From Miscanthus floridulus (taxonomy: Eukaryota > Streptophyta > Magnoliopsida > Poales > Poaceae): DNA of 64,000 nucleotides. Where the stretch lies: positions 16,972,870 through 17,036,869 of the forward strand of contig NC_089593.1 of assembly GCF_019320115.1 (NCBI RefSeq). Reading direction: 5' to 3'. Below are positions 10,810-22,257 of this stretch, in pieces. The notes under the pieces are model-generated. The model ran no database searches and had not been told where the DNA came from. It worked only from the letters and a program-made list of their open reading frames with translations. The translations under genes and the position numbers were made by a program. The first letter of the stretch is position 1; each line of letters begins with the position of its first letter.

Positions 10810-12771
10810 TGAAAGGTCCTAATAGCTAGAGGGGGTGAATAGCCTATTAAAAATTTCTACAACAGCACTTAGCAAACCGGTTAGATAATTATGAGACGAA
10901 GCAAGTGTTGCGCTAGCCTACCAAAATTACAAATCACCTACCACAATTCTAGTTTCTATAGTTTCTATCCACACAATGGCTATGTCACTACACTTAATTA
11001 GTGTGCTCTCAAAGGCTAACTAAAGAATCACACTAACCAAACTAATAAGCTATCACAACTAGCTACACTAAAGATCTTGATAACTAGTTTGCGGTAATGT
11101 AAAGAGAGTGAGCAAGATGGTTATACCGCCATATCGAGGAGTGAACCAATCAATCACAAGGATGAATACCAATAAAGACCAATCACCTCGGAATCAAATG
11201 ATGATGCAATGATTTTCTTACCGAGGTTCACTTGCTTGCTGGCAAGCTAGTCCTCGTTATGGCGATTCACTCACTTAGAGGTTCACGCGCTAATTGGCAT
11301 CACACGCCAAACCCTCAATAGGGTGTCACACAACTAACACAAGATGAGGATCACACAAGCCACGAGCAATCTACTAGAGTACATTTTGGCTCTCCGCCGA
11401 GAAAAGGTCAAGAACCCCTCACAATCACCACGATCGGAGTTGGAGACAATCACCAACCTCCGCTCGACGATCCTCGATGCTCCAAGCCGTCTAGGTGGCG
11501 GCAACCACCAAGAGTAACAAGCAAATCCCACAGCGAAACATGAACACTAAGTGCCTCTAGATGTAATTACTCAAGCAATGCACTTAGATTCACTCCTAAT
11601 CTTACAAAGATGTTGAATCTACGATGGAGATGAGTGGAAGGGCTTTGGCTAAGCTCACAAGATTGCTATGTCAATGCAAATAGCCAAGAGGGTGAGCTAG
11701 AGCTGGCAATGGGGCTTAAATAAAAGCCCCCATGAAATAGAGCTGTTGTACCCCTTCACTGGGCACTGCTCAGGGCGACCAGGCACTTCGATCAGATCGA
11801 CCGGACACACCCTGCCAGCGTCCGATCAACAGATGGCTGCCACATCATCCCTTTCTTTAAATACTGAGTGCTCGATCCCAACGGTCAAGTGACGACCGGA
11901 CACAGCACAGTGCCACGACCGGACGTAGGACCCTAGTGTCTGATCACTTCCAGTAAGGTTCTAGCTACGACCAGACACGTCAGTTTGATCATGACCAGAC
12001 GTAGGACCCTAATGTCCAGTCATTTCCAGTAAGCCTCCACTCGCGACCGGACACATCCGGACACACTCTGTCTCCTCTGCGTCAGTAGGACTGGACGCAC
12101 CCTGCCAGCGTTCGGTCACGAAGTGACCCAGCGTCCGGTCAAAGACCGATGCCAGCATCTTCACTGCTTCCACTGACCAGACGCGCTGGTCTAGTTTAGA
12201 CCAGCGTCCGGTCCACTCTGTAAAACCCTGTCTTTTCTGTACAGGGCGCTGGTGGCACCATCGGACTGTCCACACTCTACGGACGGATACTCCGCCGGTG
12301 AAGTTTCTTACCCTTGCTCAAATATGCCAACCACCAAGTGTATCACCTTGTGCACATATGTTAGCATATTTTCACAAATATTTTTAAGGGTGTTAGCACT
12401 CCACTAGATTTCTAAATGCAAATGCAATAAGTTAGAGCATCTTGTGGCACTTTGATAACCGCATTTCGATACGAGTTTCACTCCTGTTAATAGTAAGGCT
12501 ATCAAACCTAAATGTGATCACACTCGCTAAGTGTCTTGATCACCGAAATAAAATGGCTTCTACCATTTATACCTTTGCCTTAAGCCTTTTGTTGCTCTTT
12601 CTCATTTTCTAAGTCCAAGCACTTGATTATCACCATGACATCACCATCATCATGTCATGATCTTCATTTGCTTTACCACTTGAAATGTGCTACCTATCTC
12701 ATAATCACTTTGATAGACTAGGTTAGCACTTAGAATTTCATCAATTCACCAAAACCAAACTAGAGCTTTTA
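10810..12771 (-). repeat. 3' LTR of the truncated Copia element
   Basis: 1,962 bp. It starts TGAAAGGTCC and ends CTTTTA, where CTTTCA is expected, so the outer base pair of the LTR end has mutated. It shares its ends and large blocks with the solo LTR at 8856-10686, including the terminal GGCTAGAGGGGGTGAATAGCC-like region. It contains another array of ACCGGACGC-type motifs at about 11,770-12,200. Confidence 0.8.
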
Positions 12772-12787
12772 ATCTCCCCCTTTTTGG
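12772..12787 (-). other. Polypurine tract of the Copia element
   Basis: On the minus strand this reads CCAAAAAGGGGGAGAT immediately before the LTR, as expected for the plus-strand priming site of reverse transcription. The same tract occurs at 41426-41441 in the 11.4-kb element, linking the two families. Confidence 0.75.
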
Positions 12788-13958
12788 TAATTGATGACAA
12801 CCCTTACACAAATATATGAATTAAAATTCAATTGAATCCATGTTGCTTGCCCAAGCATATTTACCATATGTAAAAGGATATGGACAAGTTTCATGAACCC
12901 CATATGGTAGCAATTGTTCCCCTACATATGTGCTAAGAGTTTGGATTATAGCTTGCACATATGCTTAGATAAGAAATATAAGAGACAATGTCTACCAAAT
13001 GATGCTAATGTATAAAAGATAGACCTTTGAAGTGTGATACCAATCGGAGTGCACCAATATACCATCCTTAGCACCATAAGCAACTAGACATACACAAAAA
13101 CTAGAATACCTCGTGGGATCAACATTAGAAGTAAGGGTCTAGTTTTCATAATGTGAGCATGAATCTAGTTACTTAACCTATGCATGCCAGTTTTTCATTT
13201 CATCTTTCAAACCTACAACTAGCATACACCACACAAGCATGGATATTGAAATTTAAAAAACTTGTGCCATGCAAGCAAATATATGAAATGCACATTTAAA
13301 TGCACCATACAAGTTCATGAGCTTGCTCCCCCTACTTATGCTCAAAATTTTAATTGATCCTTTTCCTTTTTCATACCTCTCCTCCTATGTCAAATTCTTC
13401 CCCTTTGTTGTCTTTTCACTATCTTAGTACACTAATATCTTTGTTTTTGTTTTCCTCCCCCATAGTACTAATATCACTAATATCTTTATTTTTATCTCCC
13501 TTTGTCATCAATGACCATAAAGGTTCAAAATATAGATAGGTTGAGAGTAATAATATCAATCAATGGGGTGAGAATCATTTTCTAAATTTGGTTCAATCTA
13601 GAATACATGCCAAAGATATTTAACTAGGTTTGATCCAAGGACAAGCTTCTTCACATCTTCAAATAAGGGTTATCTTGTACCATGTTGAGTTAAACACTTA
13701 GAGCTTATTTTCTAGATCAAATACTAGGTTTACAAGCCCACAAACATGTCATATGCTACCATTAGACAAAAATAGGCATAGAAGCAATAGTGGTACCAAA
13801 TAATCATCAAATTCATTTAATTTTCATGAATGAGCCTATTAAATGTGAAAGATGTCTAGATGCACTAAATATATCCTTAGCAAGGATGTATGCCATGTCA
13901 ATCAACTTTTACCTTGGATTGCTCGAAGGAGAGGCATGCCATATAAGTGAAGGCTACA

Positions 13959-15625
13959 TCAACACATATTTGAGAAATTCAATATGTTCAACTCATTCCT
14001 TAGCTTGCAAAATATTTTCTCATCCAATGGCTTGGTGAATATATCGGTAAGTTGATCTTTGATGCCTACACTTTCAATGCAAATGTCCCCTTTTTGTTGG
14101 TGATCTCTTATGAAATGGTGGCGGACATCAATGTGCTTTGTTCTTGTATGTTGAACCGGATTGTTGGTTAACTTGATTGCACTCTCATTGTCACATAGCA
14201 ATGGCACCCTTTTGAACTTGATTTCAAAGTCACTCAAAATGGTCTTCATCCAAAGTATTTGCGCACAACAACTACCGGTGGATATGTATTTGGCTTTAGC
14301 GGTTGATAATGCAACACTATTTTGCTTCTTTGATGACCATGAAATAAGTGATCTTCCCAACAATTGATATGTGTCCGAGATGCTCTTCCTTTCAACCTTG
14401 CATCCCGCATAATCCGAGTCGGAGTAACCAACTAGCTCAAACTTTGCTCCTTTAGGATACCACAAACCAACATTTTGTGTATTCTTCAAGTACCTCAATA
14501 TTCTCTTTGTAGCCTTCAAATGACTTTCTCTTGGTAAGGCTTGAAATCTTACACACATGTATACACTAAACATGACATCCGGTCTTGATGCGGTCACATA
14601 GAGTAGGCTTTCAATTATAGACCGATATAATTTTTGATCCACCATATTGCCACTTGCATCATTATCCAAGTTGCTATTTGTTCCTATTGGTGTGCTAATG
14701 GCTTTACTATCACTCATGCCAAACTTCTTGATCATGTTCTTGATATACTTGCCTTGACTCACAAAAGTACCATTCTTCAATTGCTTGATTTGAAGACCTA
14801 GGAAGTAACTTAACTCTCCAATCATGGACATCTCAAACTTATTAGCGATCATCTTTCCAAATTCTTCATAAAAGTCTTGATTGGTTGATCCAAATATGAT
14901 ATCATCTACATAGATTTACAACACAAATAATTTGTTTTCAATCTTCTTGATAAAAAGAGTGGTGTCAACCTTGCCCATCATAAACCCTTTAGAGAGTAGG
15001 AAGTTCTCCAATCTCTCATACCATGCTCTAGATGCTTGCTTTAAGCCATACAATACCTTCTTCAATTTATACACATGGTCAAGCTTCTTATCATCTTTAA
15101 AACCGGGAGGTTGTTCAACATATACTTCTTCATTGATGTAACCATTGAGAAATGCACTCTTGACATCTATTTGATAGAGTTTGGTGTTGTGGGCATAAGC
15201 ATAAGCTAGCAAGATTCTAATTGCTTTCAATCTAGCAACCGAGGCATATGTTTCTCTAAAGTCAAGACCTTCAACTTGTGTATAGCCTTGTGTTATCAAT
15301 CTTGCTTTGTTTCTTACTATTATCCCATCTTGATCTTGCTTATTTCTAAAGACGCATTTGGTTCCAATCACATTGTGCCCCTTTGGTGTCTCTACTAATT
15401 CCCATACTTGATTTCTTGTGAAGTTATTCAATTCTTAATGCATAGCATTCATCCAATCAATATCCTTCAATGCTTTATCTATCTTCTTTGGTTCAATGGA
15501 TGACACAAATGAGAAATGCTTACAAAATAAAGCCAATCTTGACTTAGTTTGGATACCTCTTGAAATATCACCAATGATAGTGTCCAATGAATTATCCCTT
15601 GTAATATTGGTTGGTTGGGGGATTT
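13959..15625 (-). pseudogene. Copia pol: reverse transcriptase-RNase H, interrupted
   Basis: The minus-strand reading shows the Copia RT order: NQVWELVE, KCVFRNK, KARLITQGY, then KSAFLNG, YGLKQASRAWY and the catalytic YVDD box. RNase H follows, with the SDSDYAG and KTKHIDVRHHFIRD-type regions (here RTKHIDVRHHFIRD). In-frame nonsense codons lie at 14916-14918, just before YVDD, and near 15436, just before ELNNFTRNQ. Each looks like a point change within an otherwise conserved stretch. Integrase and protease are absent. The product would be a cytoplasmic particle enzyme copying element RNA, but this copy cannot make it. Confidence 0.88.
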
Positions 15626-15921
15626 ATACTTGATTGTTTGTACTTGCTTGATTATTAGGTTGATATACGGCTTATAATTCAAATGAGCAGGATGGGATAC
15701 GGCAGCAATTCGTTGGTACACCTGAGTAACTATGATTTGATCCGTCTGGAGATTCGGTACACGTACGTCATCCAAACTCAACTTGATGGAGGCATTTGTT
15801 CGATGGTTTTTTTATCAATCAATTTATTAAAAACCTCCATGTATATACACGTGTACTTGTATTGTGTGTGTGCTGGCTGTGCAAAAAAACAAGAAATATT
15901 TGGAAGGACATGTGTGCTCGT

Positions 15922-17269
15922 CACTACCGGAAACTGACACTTTGCCGAGTGCCGGAGGCTTTGTCGAGTGTATTTTTTCAGGCACTCGGCAAAGACGGTC
16001 TTTGCCGAGTGCCAAATAAAATACACTCGGTAAAAAAAACGCTTGACAAAGATGGCTTTGCCGAGTGTTTTTTTTTGCACTCGGCAAAGATGTATTTGTC
16101 GAGTGCCATTTTTCGGCACTCGGCAAAATGCGTCTTTGCCGAGTGCCTTTTTCTGGCACTCAGCAAAGATGTATTTTGCCGAGTGCCATTTTTCGGCACT
16201 CGGCAAAATGCGTCTTTGCCGAGTGCCTTTGTTTTGGCACTCGACAAAGAGGCATTTTGCCGTGTGCATTTTTTTGGCCCTCGACAAATCATTTTTTCAA
16301 AGCAATTTTTGAGGCCCTAAATGAATTCAAATGAAAAAATTTTCAACTATAAAGTTGTATAACTTCTCAATATATACAAAGTTTATTTTGGTCATTTCTT
16401 TATTTGACAAAGCGACAATAACGTTGTTCATAAAATCTACATATCTCTCATATTAGTTTCATGAAAGTAGAAGAAAGATATATAAGATTTGTGAACAATG
16501 TTACTATCACTATGTTGGATGAACAAATGACCAAAATAAACTTTGTAGATCTTGAGAAGTTATAAAATTTTATAGTTGGCAACATTTTGATTTGAAATCA
16601 TCTTGTCATGCAAAAACGACGTTTGAATTTGAAAATTTTAAAATTTGAATTTTTTCAAAATACCTCGGATGGAAAAACTTCCTAAATAAAAATTGTAGAT
16701 CTCCAAAAGTTATGAAACTATATAGTTGACAACTTTTTGATTTGAAATCATCTTATCATGCAAAACTACGTTTGAATCTCTCAAATTTGAATTTTGAATT
16801 TTTCAAATGACCTCGGACGAAAATACTTCCTAAATAAAAATTGTAGATCTCGAAAAGTTATGAAACTTTGTAGTTGACGACTTTTTTATTTGAATTCGTT
16901 TAGGGCCTCAAACAAGCAATTTACTCTCAGTTTAGTATAATATATGAGGATAGATAACGGAATCTAGATACAAGTGACAGTGTAGTGCAGTGGTAAAGCA
17001 GCAGACACGTGAGGGAGAGGTGTCGGCCTCCCCCGAAAAAAAATTGCTATTATTTTTGGGTTTTTTCGCATTTTCATTTTGCCGAGTGTAAATCTTTGCC
17101 GAGTGCTTTTCCGGCACCCGGCAAAGGCTTCTTTGACGAATGCCCGACAAAAAGCACTCGGCAAAGGCTTCTTTGCCGATTAATTTTTTGCTGAGTGCCA
17201 TTTGCCGAGTGTATTTCGGGCTTTGTCGAGTGCCGCAGGCACTCGGCAAAGAGAGGGTGTCCGGTAGTG
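15922..17269. mobile_element. Non-autonomous CACTA (En/Spm) transposon
   Basis: Begins CACTACCGGAAACTG and ends CTCTTTGCC-like subterminal sequence plus GGTGTCCGGTAGTG, so the termini are CACTACCGG / CCGGTAGTG. A 3-bp target duplication CGT flanks it (15919-15921 and 17270-17272), diagnostic for CACTA elements. Both subterminal regions carry many TTTGCCGAGTGCC and GGCACTCGGCAAA copies in both orientations, the expected transposase-binding repeats. There is no transposase gene; the overlapping Cys/His-like ORFs at 15.8-16.3 kb are translations of the subterminal repeats. Confidence 0.93.
16300..16920. repeat. Imperfect long palindrome in the CACTA core
   Basis: The AATTTTTGAGGCCCTAAATG side near 16300 is matched by an inverted TTTAGGGCCTCAAACAAGC near 16900. 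Between them are repeated blocks such as AAAAGTTATGAAACT and AAATTGTAGATCTC. The core could fold into a long hairpin if transcribed. Confidence 0.6.
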
Positions 17270-17498
17270 CGTTCATGTACATGCATGGGGAAGAAGCAAG
17301 AGCCACTATGGCTAAGGTGGCCGACCTGTACAGAGCATCCGTGCCGCCGTGCGCCGGTGCGCGTATGTCTACATGGACTGTGCTAGCTGGACCCACAAGA
17401 TAGTCGGCGCGGTGCGGCGTGGCTCGACGCGGCCCGGAACATTCTAGAGGCCCTCTAGTATATACGGTCGGTAGGTACATTAATTAGCAGGTAATATG

Positions 17499-17633
17499 AC
17501 CCCGTTTGGCTTGCTGAATCTTAGCTAAAATTGGCTGAAAAATATTGTTCTGGCTGAAATGTTGTGAGAGAAAAATACTGTTCCGGCTGAAAAAAGAAGC
17601 CGAACAAGATATGAGGTAAACCGAACAGGACCT
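17499..17633. repeat. Short MITE-like sequence (CCCCGTTTGGCTT ends)
   Basis: CCCCGTTTGGCTTGCTGAA at the left and inverted AAGCCGAACAAG / AAACCGAACAGGACC at the right bracket repeated TGGCTGAAA blocks. This pattern is common in small hAT-type MITEs of grasses. The exact ends are uncertain. A partial relative appears near 6280-6390. Confidence 0.4.
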
Positions 17634-18092
17634 ATATCTTTATGAGTTGCACTCTTGTAGCAAAGCATGCATACGTAGTTTGGGTTTGCTTTACGCCTCC
17701 CAACGCAGACCCGGGCATAGTTTCTATCCCTATTTGACGTGGAAGACAATTCAGGGAGGAAAGAGACGGGAACCGTTTCATAAGAAACGACGTCTACGCG
17801 CGATACGAGAGAAGTCACAGGACGTGCGCCACACCGGAGATGGCGTCGTCGGTGGAGAACGCGCCGAGCCCAGCCGAGCCCACGAGAGGTCCCCGCCGCC
17901 CGCGGGCGACGCCGTCGGGTGGCCAGTGGAGTTTGCGCGTGGCCTGCCGACGCCGACGCTGCCGAGCTCGCGCGGACAGCGGAGCTCACGGCGTAGAGGA
18001 GAATGTAGAGGATGACGCCGGCGCTCCAGAAGTCCACCTTCGGCCCGTAGTTTCGCTTCAGCACCTCCGGTCGGCGCCATGTAGTACACACT

Positions 18093-18375
18093 TGTAACGC
18101 CTCAGCCCAGGAATACGGCTAAAATCCACTCTACACGTTGAATGGACCACACCTACTAATTAACTCTCTTGTACTTTCATCCTCGCTTCGCGCAAAAGGT
18201 CTGAACCGGAGTTCTTTAGCTTTCCAGGGGTCAGGCTTTTTAAGTTGGTTTGGTTGACTTCCAGGTTCCGATGGGGTACTAAGTCTACTGCTACAGTACC
18301 AACACCCGAGCTATAGTAGTTTGGCGGCCCAGCCCATCAGACTGGCCCAGCTTGGCCCATCAGCGGGGTCTCACA
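18093..18375 (-). repeat. TRIM 3' LTR (left copy)
   Basis: 283 bp, TG...CA ends. It is shorter than the right copy mainly because it lacks part of the CTACTGCTACAGT repeat region. Confidence 0.8.
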
Positions 18376-18673
18376 TACACCCACCCTTAGGATTCGACGT
18401 CCTCGTCGAGGGCCGAACTAACCTACCAAACGGGGCAAATGTCCAGGACCGATTCTCTTGGCTCACGTTTATATTCCTAGCTCCTCGGCCCAAGTGCCAA
18501 CCTGTCCAAGCTCCCGAGTCATATATCCGTAAAACCGCGAGACTCTCTTGGCTCACGTCCATATTCCCAGCTTCCCGACCCAACTGCCATACTCTTATAG
18601 AGTCATGCGCAACCTGTCCAAGCTCCCGAGTCATATGTTCGTGAAACCGCGAGAATTGGCTCTGAATACCATT

Positions 18674-18999
18674 TGTAACGCCCCAGCTCAGGAATACGGC
18701 TAAAATCCACTCTACATGTTGAATGGACCACACCTACTAATTAACTCTCCTGCGTTTTTATCCTCGCTTCGTGCAAAAAGTTCGAACCAGAGTTCTTCGG
18801 CTTCCTAGGAGTCAAGTTTTTTTAAGTTGGTTCGGTTGCGTCCAGGTTCCGATGCGGCAATAAGGCTACTGCTACAGTCATTCCCGCTGCTACAGTACCC
18901 GACAACCCTCCATGCTGCAGTACCAACACCCCGAGCTTCAGTAGTTCGGCGGCCCAGCCCGTCATACTGGCCCAGCTAGCCCATCAGCGGGGTCTCACA
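18674..18999 (-). repeat. TRIM 5' LTR (right copy)
   Basis: 326 bp, adjacent to the primer-binding site on its left. It differs from the left copy by point changes and an extra CTACAGT-containing segment, so the insertion is not recent. Confidence 0.8.
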
Positions 19000-19262
19000 A
19001 CCCTCCGTGAACTGCAACCATGGATGCCTCGATCGATTGGAAGCAGATGTGCATTATTGAAACGTGCAAGCAAGCAAGCGCACTATTCAGATCGATTGGA
19101 AGCACCTCAGGAAGCAAGCATGCAGACGTGCATTATTCAGATCGATTGGAGTGGCAGAGCCACACAACGTCGACGATGGTGCCGAAGACGCCCGCGCGGC
19201 GCGCTCGGAGTAGTGCCCGCGCGCGACGATGCGGTCGAACAAGTCGCTGGAGTAGGCGGTGG

Positions 19263-19520
19263 TGCCGTTCCGCCGCTCGTTGATGCAGGTCGTGAAATCG
19301 AGGAGGATCGAGCCTGGCATTTGGGTGCACGCCACGAGCATGGTGGCCTCCTGCAGCAGCGCTGCCTCGCCAACGGGAAGGATCGCAAGCGCTGGGTTGC
19401 CGGCGCAAGCCGCGAGTATGGCGGCCTCCTGCAGCAGCTGTGAGCGAGGGGAGGAGGAAGAGTGGGAGCAGAGGATCCGGACAGGGGAGTGGTGAGTTGA
19501 TTGGATACACAAGGAGGAAA
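19263..19520 (-). other. Unidentified coding-like stretch fused to the CDPK fragment
   Basis: The minus-strand frame leading into the CDPK part is open and GC-rich, with a repeated LLQEA-x-L motif and a short Cys-containing part (LDFTTCINERRNG). I do not recognise it, and it is not part of a CDPK. It may be another gene piece joined by rearrangement. Confidence 0.3.
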
Positions 19521-19540
19521 AAGTTGCATCGTAGAAAATG

Positions 19541-19745
19541 GGCCCTGTTTAGTTTCACCAAATTCCCAACTTTGACACGGTATAAAAAGAAGATTCCCCA
19601 TCACATCAAAATTACGGTACATATATGGAGTACTAAATGTTGACGAAATTAAAAACTAATTGTACAATTTGGTTGTACTTTGCGAGACGAACGTTTTGAG
19701 CCTAATTAATCAACGATTGGACAATTATTACCCAATAAAAACAAA
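19541..19745. mobile_element. Truncated Tourist-like MITE (GGCCCTGTTTAG family)
   Basis: Begins GGCCCTGTTTAGTTTC and contains the family's conserved GAGACGAACGTTTTGAGCCTAAT-type core also seen at 22712-23035 and 25830-26072. The right inverted end is missing. Confidence 0.6.
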
Positions 19746-20114
19746 ACTACACGTAACGGAACTCCATCTCGCTGGGTCCACGTCTAAGGTACTGCATGCA
19801 TGTGAGGAGAGCCAATCGAGTTTAATTTTGGATGGATACATATCAGCACGTACACAACCAGCGTCCAGCGGCGCCGAGCGTGTGTATGCGTGCTCGTGAG
19901 TTAACGCCGGCCAACACCAAGTACAGAGAGAGGTCCACCTGACGCAAAGCGGGGCACGCAACCTCTCCTCTCTTCTCGAGCGCTCGCGATCCAGATCCAC
20001 TCGACCCCCTCCCTCCCGTCTCCGGCGAGCTCGCCGCAGCGGGCAGGGAGTGGGCCCCCCCTCCTGTACTTAGTACTTAGTAGCTAGTAGCTAGTTGCTG
20101 TAGAGTTTCCCGGG

Positions 20115-20192
20115 ATGGGAGTCTGCCTTGCTGTTGCCGTCGCCATCGATGTCGCTATCGTGGCCTTCCTCGTCATCTTTTCTGCCGTCGAG
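20115..20192 (+). CDS. Candidate isolated first exon, hydrophobic N-terminus
   Basis: ATG at 20115 follows a GC-rich leader and opens 26 codons, largely Ala/Val/Ile (one membrane span or signal anchor). The exon ends at GAG followed by a GTTAGT donor. No later exon could be connected. It may be a real first exon of an unseen gene or a gene fragment. Family unknown. Confidence 0.3.
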
Positions 20193-20199
20193 GTTAGTA

Positions 20200-20845
20200 T
20201 GAATAAAATAAATCTGTTCTCCTGCTATGCGGATTTCCTCTCCTCTACCTCTGCTCCCATCTCCACTCGCCATCCCCGAGATCTGTTCTTCTCCGTTCCG
20301 CAACCTTCGCCTCTCGCCTCCATCTCTATCCTGCAGCCTTCGGTCCTGCTGCTCCCTACTTTAGCTAGGCGGCACCTCTTCTGGTGTTGGTTCAATGGCT
20401 CCGCCTCCACCTAGGTTCCTGGTTTGAGCTTTTTCTACCTCCGGCGACGGCTTCAACATCATACTTTGGTCGCTGGTTTGATACTCGTTCGACGGCTCTA
20501 CCGACCCACCCTTAACCGACGCTTTGCGCGGTCAGTCTATCCGGATGCAAGCGTCTTCGACGCCCCTGCGGCCCCTCGCCGGCGGATTCGTCCTCCACTT
20601 CACCACCGACGTTGCTGCCTTCTTATCCAGTTGCAGGACTTCGTTATAATTTGGTCTTCCACGGAGGACCTATTTGTAAAACAGCTACTTTAATTATATA
20701 ATATATGTTGTTGTTTAAAAAAACGCCGGCCCACACCTACAACTGCAAAATATGACAACAAATAGTAACAGTAACGAATATAAAATGCTCATCACCACCA
20801 CTGTAAAATGCATGGTTGCTAAATTTCAAGAGGCGGTTGTGAACG
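20200..20845. other. Unassigned segment
   Basis: A Pro/Ser-rich pyrimidine-rich part (20,230-20,640) is followed by an AT-rich tail ending in a short A run near 20,720. A LINE 3' end was considered but there is no RT reading to support it. Nothing else seen. Confidence 0.25.
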
Positions 20846-21427
20846 GTGAGGGCACGTACAACGCGTCGCCGAGTGCCGTCTGTGTCCAGTAGTTTTTGCA
20901 CAAAACACCCTCGTATGGCGAGGAGACAGACGGCAAGCGCTCGTGGTCCAAAACCAAATCGGAGGACCGCTGTACAGGGTCGTCCTCTCGAGTCGATGAC
21001 GCAGATCCTGCTGCGGGTGCGCTCGGATCCAGATTTCGACGCGCACAAGATGGTTGTTGCGCGCCAAAAATCCATCCCATCTCTCCACCCGGTCAGCGGC
21101 AATGGCGGCCCGTCGCGGAAGCAGTTCGGCAGCTGGAGCAGCAATGACGGCCTGCCCGTTGTTCACGGCTTGGGCGCAACGGCATCACCCATCACTGCCG
21201 TCGCCAGTCACGGCAATGGTGACGCGGTTGACGATGTCGCCGTCTCCCTCGCATGCACCGTCGTCAAGAGAGAAATCGACGTCACGGAGCCCCCGCTCAC
21301 ACGCCGGCGCCCCGCCCTGCAAGTGCAAGAAACGCCGCCGCGGAAACCTCCTCCCGGTGACCCCGACCCGTCGCGAGGACCGTGGCGACAGAGCCTCCCA
21401 CCCCTCTGGCTTAGTCGGCGTTTCTGA
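20846..21427 (+). other. GC-rich open frame of unknown nature
   Basis: A 193-codon plus-strand frame, open without an ATG at its start. The stretch around 21,003-21,065 (ILLRVRSDPDFDAHKMVVA) faintly resembles the start of a BTB domain, but the rest does not. The other frames are also largely open because of GC richness. I would not call it a gene. Confidence 0.2.
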
Positions 21428-22020
21428 TGTAAACGAGGTGCTCGACGAAAGGTGGCTATGGAGATCCATCGGCTTGCTGAGAACAACAGCTTGCAGCACG
21501 GCGGCAGGAGCAGCAACTACCTCAGAACGTAGAAGTTGTTCAATGTTTTGGATGCGAAAACTGATTTAGTTTCCTTCTTGCCCAAAAGTAAGATCCTAAT
21601 TCTACTGTGAAGTATCCACCTGGACTCTGTCAAGCTACTGCCTCTGGTATGAACATGTGTGCATCTTTTTGTTTCCTTGTGCGTGTGAACAACAGCGAAG
21701 CTTTCCTTGTTTAGTCATATTATGTTTTATTTGATTTATGAAAATTTTGTTCTATTACATTAATATAAATATATTCGAATATCATTTATATTTATGTTTC
21801 CAAAAGATAGTGTAACCATGATCATCTTATTTATGCTTGATTTTTCTTTTTTTTCAACAAGCAACACAATGGTATACACAAATCTTATTTACGATTGATC
21901 GTGTAGCCATGCGGACAATGGGTTGTGCACGCTATCTATTTATGTGTCTTTATGTGGTGTGACATTATCATACAGACGGCAAGCTGTCTGCGGGTTATAC
22001 ATGTCCTGATGAGCCAAATA

Positions 22021-22257
22021 CTCCCTACATATTAAAATGTCTGTTGCCATTGATTCTTGATAAAAGTTTGACCATTCGTCTTATTAAAAATGTAATGGAA
22101 ATGTGTAAAACTACAGTATAAGTCAAGCTTATCTTGAAGTATTAATGATCTTTGAGAATGGCTTATACTTTTCCATATTTAAAGTTTTTTTTAATAAGAC
22201 GAGTGTTCAAGGTTTTGTCCAGAAGTCAACGCCATAAAAATTTAAATACGGAGGAAG
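22021..22257. mobile_element. Stowaway (Tc1/mariner) MITE
   Basis: CTCCCTACAT at the left and inverted TACGGAGGAAG at the right match the Stowaway CTCCCTCCG-type ends. The element is flanked by TA on both sides (22019-22020 and 22258-22259). Internal sequence is largely self-complementary. 237 bp. Confidence 0.8.

Larger units (their letters stand above)
10810..15660 (-). mobile_element. Truncated Ty1/Copia retrotransposon (3' LTR, spacer, partial pol)
   Basis: In minus orientation the order is partial integrase-RT-RNase H pol (15625-13959), a 1.2-kb non-coding spacer (13958-12788), a polypurine tract and the 3' LTR (12771-10810). The upstream part (5' LTR, PBS, gag, protease and most of integrase) is missing beyond about 15,660, where unrelated sequence begins. 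A long spacer between pol and the 3' LTR suits the SIRE/Maximus lineage, but that assignment is inference. No downstream target duplication can be checked because the 5' end is lost. Confidence 0.85.
18093..18999 (-). mobile_element. TRIM (terminal-repeat retrotransposon in miniature)
   Basis: Two direct repeats, 18093-18375 and 18674-18999, both begin TGTAACGCC and end GGGGTCTCACA. They enclose only about 298 bp. Next to the right repeat, the minus strand reads TGGTATTCAGAGCC (18658-18671), a primer-binding site close to the 3' end of initiator tRNA-Met. The right repeat is therefore the 5' LTR. The candidate target duplication is ACACT (18088-18092) and ACCCT (19000-19004), one mismatch. 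No coding capacity. It interrupts the CDPK-like exon. Confidence 0.85.
17994..19262 (-). pseudogene. Calcium-dependent protein kinase (CDPK) remnant, split by a TRIM
   Basis: On the minus strand, 19262-19150 reads LFDRIVARGHYSERAA and, after a frame change, a TIVDVV-LCHSN stretch: kinase subdomains V-VI of CDPKs. After an intron-like gap, a CAG acceptor near 19017 leads to FTE. That exon is cut by the TRIM at 18093-18999 and resumes as YYMAP, then [24 protein letters not shown] down to about 17994 (activation-loop end to subdomain IX). A small insertion after YYMAP also breaks the frame. The catalytic-loop exon, the autoinhibitory region and the EF hands are missing. Sequence upstream of LFDRIV is not kinase-like, so the fragment is also fused to something else. 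Non-functional. Confidence 0.8.

Noticed and set aside
15796..16320. Overlapping Cys/His/Phe-rich ORFs on both strands
   Set aside because: They are translations of the CACTA subterminal TTTGCCGAGTGCC repeats; the apparent protein repeats follow the DNA repeat in every frame.
16975..17040. tRNA gene
   Set aside because: Only an A-box-like stretch is present; no B box GGTTCGA, no acceptor-stem pairing and no anticodon arm.
20230..20720. LINE 3' end with poly(A)
   Set aside because: Only a short A run and AT-rich tail; no reverse transcriptase or target duplication could be found.
20846..21427. BTB-domain gene
   Set aside because: Only about 20 residues look BTB-like; the rest of the frame does not, and all frames are open because of GC content.
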